Assembly (NCBI GenBank): GCA_011800155.1
Contig: CM022371.1
Coordinates: 1,240,001-1,304,000 of the forward strand
Length of the DNA stretch: 64,000 nt
DNA from: Flammulina velutipes
Lineage: Eukaryota; Basidiomycota; Agaricomycetes; Agaricales; Physalacriaceae
Direction of reading: 5' to 3'
Shown here in pieces: positions 55,554-64,000 of the stretch. Within the stretch, counting starts at the first letter, position 1; every line of letters begins with the position of its first letter. Position numbers and translations under genes: made by a program. The notes below the pieces were generated by a model. That model saw only the letters and a program-made list of their open reading frames with translations, was not told the DNA's origin and did no database searches.

Positions 55554-58500
55554 ATGGACGTCGACGATACGCCCATAGGAAGGCTCGTAAATCAATGCAA
55601 AAATAATGGTGCGTGTGCAGTAAAGCAATATTTATCGCGTAGCCTAAAGACATGACCTCCAGATGTCGATGTCAAAATAGATGCGCTCACAAAGCTGCAA
55701 GCAGAGTTCGAGTCGGGTATCGAGGTGAGTCACTTTGTAGACTGCACTGTTCTACTTTGACGACATTCTCAGATCGCGGACGCGGACGGGCTCATCAACG
55801 TCCTCAAAACCTGTTTGCGCACCTCCAATCAGCACTTGACGGCAGCGACATTGTCAGCATTGCCCCCTCTTATACCCCTTCTTGTCTCCAAGCACTCGTT
55901 TAATCCCCATGGCCGAACCCTGTCCTCGCCGTCGCTGTCCTCGTCAACATCCTCGTCCTCCTCGTTCGTAGACGCGGCGACATTGCGACAGCTCTTGACT
56001 GCCTTCCTGCCAGCCGGAGGCCTCCTTGAACGTCTCGGAGACAAAGAACGCATCCAAGTCAAGGCCCGGGAGACCCTCGTCATCCTCGGTGGATTTGCAT
56101 TCCGTTCCGGCGTGCCCAGCACCATGTCGACTAGTTCACGGAGCGGGAAGGGAACAGAAACGCCTCTCGCGATATTCGAACGTTTCCTACGCGAGAACGG
56201 TATTGGGAGTAAGGTGTGGAAGGTTCGGGAACAGGTGAGTGTTGTTTTTTGTGTCGCTGCATCGCGTTAACAACGGGATATTAGTCGATTTTGATACTGG
56301 TGCACATTCGGAAAACACATCATGCATTTCCTCTTCGACCTTATCTTCCCCTTCTCGTGGGCAGTTTGGAGGATACAGATGCCCACGTCCGTGATTGCGC
56401 GCGCACCTCCGTCGTAGAACTCTTCACAGGCCCAGCAGTGACCGATTCAGCACGCGCTGATCTCAAGAAAGAAATGACCAAAAAGGGTGTGCGGAAGACT
56501 ATCGTGGATGGCGTCTTGTCCAAACTTCTCGGAGCTGGAAGCAATCCGCAGAGCAGAGAGGGATCAGAGAATGGTGACACTTCCTCAAAACCGCGGGAGT
56601 ATGTTCCTCCCAGTATGCTACTTCAACAAGGACGGAAACCATCTACAACTGTTCCCGCTTCGATACCTAGGACTGCAAGTACGACTGGCATCCCAAGACC
56701 GATGAGTCGTGCAGGCGCAGCTTCCCCTTCAGTCCTTCCTTCTCCGACCGCGGACTCTTCCCAAGCAACTTCTTCGTTAGCATCCGAAATTCGTCCTGTC
56801 TTTGTAAGCCTTCCATTCTAATCGTAGTATTCCCTCTGAACTGATTCTTTGCAGATCGCGTCCACTCGGGACTTGGAAAATGAATTTGGGAGTATGGGGC
56901 CTCACTTTGAAGTTTGTTCCTGTCCTGTATGCGTTGAGCTTGGAGTAACATCTTTACTATAGGGCAAAGAAACAGAGCATAACTGGGCAGCTCGCGATCA
57001 AGCAATTACTCGCGTTCGTGGAATGTTGAAAGGAGATGTTCACACTCGATATTTCGATGTGTTCATGGCATGCCTCAAAGATGGTTTCATCCAGTGGTCT
57101 GCGAAAACAGTACGTCTATATTACGGAAATATTCTATTCTCTTGCTCATTGCTTGGTGTAGCTCGCAAGTCTCCGAACGACAGTGGCGACCAACACGTGC
57201 TCTCTGTACACTGAGCTAACATTGGCACTTGGTCCTTCGTTGGATCCGTTTTGTGAATTCCTGCTCACCAATTTGCTGAAAATGGCCGGCTTCACGAAAA
57301 AGATCACAGCCCAAGAATCTCAGAGTGTGGTTACATGTATCATCACCAACACCTCCGGCTTACCTCGCCCGTTCCTTCCTCTGCTTTGCCAAACTGCCCA
57401 GGATAAAAATGTGCAGGCCCGCATCTATGGAGCGAGTCATCTCAAACAGTATCTCGAGACCCATTCCCGACCGATGAAGGCCGCTGTGGAGAATTCTGGT
57501 GGTCTGGATTTGTTGGATAGGGCGTTAAGGAAATGTCTGGTGGATGTCAATCCTGGCGTCAAAACCGTTACGCGCACCAACTTCTGGATCTTCCATGAAC
57601 AATGGCCTGACCGGGGAGCGGCGATTCTGGAGTCTCTAGATGTGACCGGGCGGAAGCAGCTTGAGAAGGCGTGCCCAAATCCTAACGCCGTCGCGTCCCT
57701 CCCTGTTTTGGCACCCAAGACTGTGAAAAAGAGCAGTGTTGCTGCCGCTATTGCAGCTAGTCGAGCCAAGGCGAAAGCCATCGCGACCTCTCCCCCATCG
57801 TTAAGACATCAAGCGACTTCAGCTTCGAATTCTCATGCCGTTTCGAGACGACCAAGCTCGCCTTCTTCAAATGGTCTCGCCAACCGACCCCAGCGACCAT
57901 CTTCCCCTCTCCGCATGTCGACATCCCCTCCATCATCGAGATCTCGAATAGTCAGCAACACAATCACGCGTTCTACGAGCGCCAGTGCCATACCCTCATC
58001 TCCGCCTAGTAGTATGAGGCCTGGCTCTCCACAATCTCCCGAAAATTCTACTAGTCGAAAACGAACAACTTCGAGCCTTTCGCCTTCAAACAGCTATAGT
58101 ACCATCCAACGTGCCGTTCGGACTGCCTTGCCAAAGTCACCGCCTCCTTCGGTTGGGGCGCTATCTATGCGATCTCATGGGGGAGCACCGGCGAGAATGT
58201 CGACATTCTCGATGGACGATGGCGCGGACGACGACACCCTACTTGTCGCGCAGACTATCCCCATCCCTGAATATGACAGTGACTCTGAAGATCACTCAGT
58301 AAACCTTCTATCGTTCTCATCGCCGTACAATCAGCGGACGCCCATGGCGCCGAAATCTACTTCATCCTTTGATTCAAGAACACCGATGGGTGCGTCGAAT
58401 GCGCTTTCTTCGGATTCCATGGTGGACCTTGGGAATGGGCAGCCGATTGTGGAGGATGCCATGCGAGCACGGGCGGAGCAGGCAGAGAGTGCTGCTGAGC

Positions 58501-59948
58501 GGTTGTTGGAGCTGGTTGAGCCTGATGAGGAGTTTGACATGTCTGGTAATGGCACCGTGCTGTTCCAGGGCGGTGCAAATGGGTTTGCGACACCGAAGGT
58601 CAAAGGAGTCAAACCTTCTCCACTACCTCTGCAGCAGTTGAACACGCCGATCACACCATTAAACAGGACAGCGTCGGTGATGCGCCAGGCCGCCCTGTTC
58701 AAGGATAGCCCCGCTCAGAAGGGTAATTCTCCGTCTCTTATGGATGTCCTCCAGCAGGATCACCGGCAGGAGATTGGTTGGTGGTTGAAGAGGAAGACTT
58801 GTATGTTGTTCACTTATGTTTCTCGACCGTCCGTGCTGACTGTCTCCGAAGTGCTTGCCCGATCCGAACGTGTATTAGCGGACAGCCAGTCCCGGGATGG
58901 TCTGCCTCAACTCAAGAGCTACCTCGATCGAATGGAGACTGGCGATGCCGACATTGAGTTGTTGCAGAAATTAGCCATTTTCTGTATCGCAAATCCCGTG
59001 GCAGAGCCGCCGTCTCCTATGAGCGCGGATTTCGGGTATCCCATTAGTCCTGCGCCTTCACTTGGGTCTATTTCCAACCTGCTGTCCGACTTGTGGGAGA
59101 AGGACAAGACGTTTGATCGGTTGTTCAGAGTTATTGTGCAGTTTTTGGAACCTACGAAGGTGAGCTTGTGCTCTTAGTTGCTGAATCCGATGGTGGACTG
59201 ATCGTTTGTGCAGAGTGAAGAGGAGATCGAGTACGGACTCATTGTTCTATGGGAGATCCTTGAACATCAATCACCGTATCTCGATGGGAGGGAGGGAGAT
59301 ATTTTCTCTGTTCTTTTGGGTGTAAGGTATTGCAATAAGGCCAAGGTCGGTCTATCTTCGTCCTCGTGGTTTGGTTCATGTTGTTGATGATACACAACAG
59401 GTTCTCGAAGCAACAAACACGATACGGGATGCAATGACATCCCGTATAGAACCTGTTTATGGGCTGACCACGATGCATGCGAGTTTGAAGGCATTCAAGG
59501 CTGAACCGTATCCGTCATGCGCCAACGAGGAAGTCTTACATGCAACATTCGCGTTTGGTCTCATTGCACTGGGCAAGTTCATTCTTCGACTGCCTGCTGA
59601 GATCGCCGAGGAAGAAATACCACGTATCGGCAGAACGTTAATAGACGTGCGCTACTTTTTTTATGATCCTTGGGTCCTCACTGACTTGGTTAACGTCAGT
59701 CGCTGAACGATAAAAGTTCACTTATAGTCCGAGAGTCTGCCGCTGCCGTGATCATAGCGGCGCAAGTGGTGCTCCGCGACGAGACCCATCTCTTTGCGCT
59801 GTTGGATGGACTTGCAGACGAGAAGAAGAACCTGTTGACATATTTGTTCGACAAGCACGGAGCGCGAGGTGCGCCGAACCTGAAAGGAGTGAATCGCCTA
59901 GAGAAGGAGATGAGGAGACTGGATACTCGCACGAGCATGACGCCTTGA
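55554..59948 (+). CDS. STU1: CLASP-family microtubule-associated protein
   Basis: Eleven exons: 55554-55608, 55663-55724, 55773-56234, 56285-56803, 56855-56911, 56963-57109, 57162-58800, 58852-59159, 59214-59345, 59401-59646, 59700-59948; 1291 aa with consistent phases. TOG/HEAT-repeat arrays occupy about 1-230 ('VWKVREQSILILVHIRKTHHA', 'LEDTDAHVRDCARTSVVELF') and about 335-540 (CLASP N-terminal domain: 'MACLKDGFIQWSAKTLASLR', 'PFCEFLLTNLLKMAGFTKK', 'CLVDVNPGVKTVTRTNFWIF'). A long basic Ser/Pro/Arg linker (about 570-850) should bind microtubules, and a third HEAT region closes the protein. CLASPs rescue and stabilise microtubules at spindle and kinetochores. The fungal names are Stu1 and Cls1. 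Confidence 0.92.
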
Positions 59949-60737
59949 TCTTTAATGTCGGTTCTGTATGATACATGATACTCATGGCCTTCACGACATT
60001 CACTGTATGATTATCATTTTTGCATTCTATGTGTTTTTTCTTTTACCTCCATCATGTTGTCATTTCTTTTTACTTAGACACGCTGCATAATGTTTATGGG
60101 ACGCGTTCATGCCAGTTTGTGGATAAGTACTGTCTCGAGCTGCCTCGAATGAATTTGCCGAACGGGGGCCGCTGGACGTTGCGAGCGGAAGATAAGTTGA
60201 TTCGGGCTTCAGGTGGGCAGAGACGCGTGGAATGAGTTAGCGGATGGAGTTCAACGCGTATGACAGAGGAACGCACACGAAGGTGTCCCTAAAACTGAAG
60301 GCCAACACTGACAGGCGATCGATGATCAATCGCCACATCGCGATCACGTGTCAAAGATGAGCAGAGCCTTTGAGCTATTGAGGAACTCGCATTATCTGCA
60401 GGCTCCAGCAACTTCGCTATTCAGTATTAGCCGCCTCATATGCTCTCACCTTCCTGTTCAACTTACAGTTGCAACAGCCTGCCTACAGTCAGTGCCTTGT
60501 GGCTCCCATGTGCTTATCTTCTGACGGGAACTGGCAGTAAATTGCCCGGAACACCATGGCAACTTGGCCCTGATTCCGGAAGTTTAAATGGCACCGATCC
60601 TCAAGTCGACCGTTTCGTTCCTTTTCGCCTCTTCACACCCACCCTCTCATTCTCTGCACTTTCATTTCCAGGACCGGTTCCTACCATCTTTCTTTCAACT
60701 TTCCAACCTTCCTTCGATTATTTCAACCACATTCAAG
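59949..60737. other. Intergenic, 3' of CLASP and promoter of secreted protein gene
   Basis: About 790 bases, no supported gene. The last 100 bases are pyrimidine-rich. Confidence 0.45.
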
Positions 60738-61525
60738 ATGTTCTCTCTGCCCATTATCCTCGCTGTTGTGTTCCACGCATCTGTCGGACTTGCTGGTGTG
60801 TTATTATAGACCCAAAGCCTAAGTCACGGAGAATAGCTAATGGGATGTTGTGTGTAGCTCCCTTCCGTAGGCAGAGCGCATGCTTTGTGACCGGAAATGT
60901 AGCCCTCCCGGGTGAAGTCGCGGACAGTCTCGCTGGACTGACTGGTGTCACTTGCAACGACAACGCCGAGATATTCCCTGGTGTACCGGACGTTACATCC
61001 GGTAGCGTAACGTTCAGCGACATCGATTTCCAGGACTCGGATTTGTCGCCCGTTGGATTTGCGCTGTAAGCTGCGCCACCACCCTACGTACATACCTGAT
61101 AATTGACCGTCCTCAAGCGATGCATTTGCTACACCCGCCAACCCTGCGGACACGGACCTCGCGTTGTTCCAAGACCAGCTTAACGTTTACCTCGCGGTTG
61201 AGGCTGGTGTTCGTGTACGTCAATGAAATGCTTGTACCAGTCTAGACTTTGACTAACCTTGTGGACAGTCGCAAGCCAACAGCAAGGCGTTCCTTGCACA
61301 GTTAAAGGGCCCCAAGTTCTTCCTTCAGTTCCAAATTGCACGCGCTAGAACCGCGCTTGGCCAGAACCTCTCGGTCGGACAGACTGTTGAACACCAGCTT
61401 GGGAAGGTGACCAAGGTGCGCTTGGTTAGGCTGATACCTTTCCGGTGGCTGACTGTTTTTAGAACGCTGTTGGCGCATCAGCCGCGGAGATTGCTGAGGT
61501 CAATGCACTGGCTACGCAGCTCTGA
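60738..61525 (+). CDS. Small secreted protein, first of a pair
   Basis: Five exons: 60738-60795, 60858-61065, 61118-61214, 61269-61415, 61463-61525; 190 aa. The signal peptide 'MFSLPIILAVVFHASVGLAA' is followed directly by 'PFRRQSACFVTGNVALPGEV', with a possible Kex2-like site (RR). The mature protein has only two Cys, in 'ACFVTG' and 'GVTCND', and a helical C-terminal half ('FQDQLNVYLAVEAGVRSQAN', 'AAEIAEVNALATQL'). It resembles small secreted proteins widespread in Agaricomycetes, whose function is unknown. The five-exon structure, signal peptide and phases support a real gene. Confidence 0.78.
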
Positions 61526-61710
61526 ATATCGTAGTTGAGAATTATTGTCGGTTATTTTAGTGCACGTCTGGGACTAGTGTAGAGGTTTTAAATGGATACC
61601 ATTATTTTTGGGTTACTGAACTTGCTGCGCCACAGCTCAGATCGAACGTTGCCTTGGCAATTATTTAAATAGACGGACATAGCCGGCCGTATTTGATGCG
61701 GATCGTTTTG

Positions 61711-61720
61711 TATATAAAAA
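61711..61720 (+). promoter_or_regulatory. TATA box of second secreted-protein gene
   Basis: 'tatataaaaa' lies 104-113 bases before the ATG at 61824, a plausible TATA distance with a short leader. Confidence 0.5.
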
Positions 61721-61823
61721 GTTCAAACCGAGGTTGTGGATTCCCCGCTCATTTAGACGTCTTCGTCCAGCAAGCATAACACTCTTTTCCTTCTTCCACA
61801 TTCATTCTTTGCTGCTCGTCGCC

Positions 61824-62636
61824 ATGAAGTCCTTCTTCGCCGCCTCTTTTGCGCTCCTCACGCCTGTCGTGCTCGCTGCTCACCAACAGCAGCACCGCTC
61901 CCACACGAACGTCGCTGCCATGATCAAACGCTCTCAGCCAGAAGTCAGAGCAGAGCTTACTGCAGAAGCATGCGCCGAGGCCGTTACGAACCTTGGCGAG
62001 TACACCGTCTACGAGCCTGCTTGCGTCAACTTGGTGCGTTTTCCAACCGCTGCTTAGGCGGCTTTGAGCTCACATTCCCGCGTCGACAGATCTACAGCTG
62101 CCTGGATACTCTCAACGAGACCACAGCTGTTTGGAGCCAGGCGTCGTGCGTTGCTGCTGCCACTTGTGACGGTACTCGCAACCTCCTTGCCCTCGCCCAA
62201 TGCGAGAACTCTGCTATCTCGGCAGACGTGACGGACGACTCTTTCCTCAACTACAATGTAAGCTAGACGGCTGGTCTCGCACCATTTCGATGCTTATTTG
62301 TTGTAGGTGTACGCGGCGATTGTTGGTGACTGCGCCTGGGAAGAAGATGCATGCCCTATCACCCAGCAAAACTACGTCGATTTCTTCTACAGCACCCTGG
62401 AAAAACTCGGCAGCAAGGAATGGCCTGTGTGCGTGTTCTTTTCTACTTCTTCCATCTTAAATCTTGTACTAATACTATCTTCCAGTGACGCCGATTCTGT
62501 TGTTAACAACTACTGGGAACCCATCAAAGAGTGGGCACAGACTGGCGAGACCATCCCCTACCGCAACTTTGCCGACTGGCTCCTCTACTCTGACTCCTAC
62601 GCTGTAGAGGAAGAATCGACTGATTGCGAAGCCTAA
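61824..62636 (+). CDS. Small secreted Cys-containing protein, second of a pair
   Basis: Four exons: 61824-62033, 62090-62257, 62307-62428, 62486-62636; 216 aa. The signal peptide is 'MKSFFAASFALLTPVVLA', followed by a His/Gln-rich stretch and 'MIKRSQPE', a likely Kex2 (KR) processing site. The mature part has about eight Cys ('EACAEAV', 'EPACVNL', 'YSCLDTL', 'ASCVAAATCDG', 'AQCEN', 'GDCAWEEDACP') that could form four disulfides, and ends in an acidic tail. No homology to the preceding secreted protein is evident. The family is unknown to me; extracellular location is well supported. ATG is in 'gtcgccatgaag'. Confidence 0.78.
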
Positions 62637-63029
62637 ACGACCACCATAGATGATAGCATTTCCTTTCTCTGTTTGGTCCTGCCTGGTGACGGGGCCGCCG
62701 CATTCTCTCCCCGCGCTGTGCCTGCGGGCGACCCATACATACAACATTGTTCTTTGCCTCGGTATACCTTAGCCTATCTTGCCAATATTCAAATGGACAT
62801 CGTTCTCATGAAATGTGCAACCTGACCTGAAGTAGCAATGCCAGTAGAGCGTAGCTAAGTGTTTTTCGTAAGGATTCTTCTTGTATCGTTGTTTAGGTCT
62901 TTACTAACAACCCGCTAGTATCCTGACAAAATTTTCGCAGTTCAAACTGAACGATCGTGGCCAAATATCCCACGCCGCCTCTTGATCTGTATCGTCCACT
63001 TCTGTGTACTCGCCCTTCTTTAATCACCC
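62637..63029. other. Intergenic, no gene seen
   Basis: About 390 bases between the secreted-protein stop and the next start. Confidence 0.45.
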
Positions 63030-63836
63030 ATGGACTTCGAATACGACACGCTTGATATCATGAGCCGTTCCGGCGAGTCTTACACCGCCCTAAACGAGCG
63101 CCACACCTCCTTCGAAAACGCTCTCCGCGGACGCCAGAACCTCCTGGACGATCTCGCCCAAAGCATCTCAGCAGACGAACGCACCACCCAATATCTCCTC
63201 AAGGCGTTTGACGTTCCCGACGATAGTATAGACTTTGAACCCGCAAACGACGACTCTGAACTCGCAAACGACGACTTTGAACCCACAAACGACGACGACT
63301 CTGAATGGCACCCCTTCGAGCACCACACCAACGAGAACGCCTTCCTCTCCACGCCTTTACGTCTCAAGCACTTCTCCAAGCTCAGCCCTACCATCCTCCG
63401 CGGACTCTTGCGCTCCCCGTCTATCCGCGCTTGCAGCGATGACAGTTTCTCTGACAGTCCAAGTTTCTTCGAGCTTGCTGCACTGCCCTTGACGCCTCCC
63501 CCGACGGTCAAGATCCCTCACGCCACGCTTCCCTCTCCACCGCTCGAGAAATCCGCATCGTTCTATTCCCATCATCCCGCCATGCACAGCTCGACCGTGG
63601 AGCAGTTTAGGCGCGTTATCGACGAGTTGAGTGCTAGCTCCGGGATGCGTCGCAGGATCTCAGCGTCACCTCCGCCTCCTCAACATGGCACCGGAGTGCT
63701 GGAAGCAGAGTTCGCCGACCTGCTGCTGCAGAGGGCGTTCAACGAAGAGGCGGAGGCGGAGCAGTTGATGGGTATGGCAAAGCGGATGCTCAAACTCGCA
63801 GCGAGGCGTAAAGTCTTAGCACGCCTAGTCCGCTGA
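63030..63836 (+). CDS. Unknown acidic/Ser-rich protein with short repeat
   Basis: Single exon, 268 aa, ATG in 'cacccatggac'. N-terminal helix ('HTSFENALRGRQNLLDDLAQS'), then three 7-residue acidic repeats at about 69-91 (FEPANDD / SELANDD / FEPTNDD), a Ser/Pro-rich middle with possible phosphorylation sites ('LPLTPPPT', 'LPSPPLEKS'), and a C-terminal Ala/Glu/Arg helix 'FADLLLQRAFNEEAEAEQLM'. No membrane segment or signal peptide. The family is not recognised. The long uninterrupted frame with good codon balance and a strong start context supports a gene. Confidence 0.65.
   Translation: MDFEYDTLDIMSRSGESYTALNERHTSFENALRGRQNLLDDLAQSISADERTTQYLLKAFDVPDDSIDFEPANDDSELANDDFEPTNDDDSEWHPFEHHTNENAFLSTPLRLKHFSKLSPTILRGLLRSPSIRACSDDSFSDSPSFFELAALPLTPPPTVKIPHATLPSPPLEKSASFYSHHPAMHSSTVEQFRRVIDELSASSGMRRRISASPPPPQHGTGVLEAEFADLLLQRAFNEEAEAEQLMGMAKRMLKLAARRKVLARLVR
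63237..63298 (+). repeat. Three tandem 21-bp coding repeats
   Basis: Near-identical 21-base units built on 'ctgaactcgcaaacgacga' encode three acidic heptads inside the unknown protein. Confidence 0.7.
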
Positions 63837-64000
63837 CGGTTTGGTTCAGTCAGTCGTTGGGGGCGGTCTAGCAATACATACACATTTGTATAACACAACA
63901 CGACGACAGCAATATAACGAGATACAAACTTTTCATGTCAGCAAATGCTCTTTTTCTTTCGCTTGGTCTGCTATCACGCGTTCCATTCCATCGAGCCACG

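Overview
The window looks like nuclear DNA of a mushroom-forming basidiomycete (Agaricomycetes). The evidence is dense intron-rich genes with roughly 45-60 nt introns, 11-phase-consistent gene models with canonical eukaryotic proteins (cytosolic ribosomal proteins, TFIID, TRAPP, CLASP, Arp4, Sch9), short intergenic distances on both strands, and several families typical of this group (a kinase-like expansion, F-box duplicates, small secreted proteins, a many-exon secreted subtilase). I cannot name the species. There are no operons, CRISPR arrays, rRNAs or tRNAs that I could support. All splice models were built by hand from GT/AG (one GC/AG) sites with reading phase checked through every junction.

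Layout. 1-8.8 kb: DUF1479 dioxygenase-like enzyme, RPS7, a Rab5-type GTPase with a large insert, CNS1/TTC4 co-chaperone, an RNase H-like protein with a Cys-rich N-terminus, and an AMMECR1-domain protein. 8.8-16 kb: a mitochondrial-type PPR protein, RPL3 (7 coding exons, two of them 5 and 10 nt), a three-EH-domain endocytic protein, and a small unknown gene. 16-24 kb: a 20-exon secreted subtilase, TAF8, riboflavin kinase FMN1 and a Myb-repeat protein. 24-36 kb is the accessory part: a disabled kinase-like pseudogene, a 987-bp Mutator-like inverted-repeat element, a multi-pass membrane protein, an unknown acidic/lysine-rich gene, a Tim17-like membrane protein, the intact kinase-like parent gene, and an Apd1/Aim32 Fe-S protein. 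37-42 kb: uS11m and QCR9 head to head, then SCH9. 43-46 kb: an F-box pseudogene followed by its intact tandem copy. 46-53 kb: ERB1 and ARP4 head to head, then TRS20 and PCP1 head to head. 53-55.5 kb: a repeat-rich island with a direct duplication, a 381-bp MITE and a decayed charged ORF. 55.5-64 kb: a CLASP/Stu1 protein, two secreted small proteins and an acidic unknown protein.

Functional links. Four divergent gene pairs share very short promoters (40-240 bp). One pair joins a mitochondrial ribosomal protein with a complex III subunit; another joins a ribosome-biogenesis factor with a chromatin actin-related protein. Housekeeping genes for translation (RPS7, RPL3, ERB1, SCH9 as growth regulator) and membrane traffic (Rab5-like, EH protein, TRS20) are interspersed rather than clustered. 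I found no clearly new multi-gene system; the most unusual items are the transposable elements with readable insertion history, the kinase-like gene/pseudogene pair, the Rab insert, and the micro-exons that carry catalytic residues of the subtilase.
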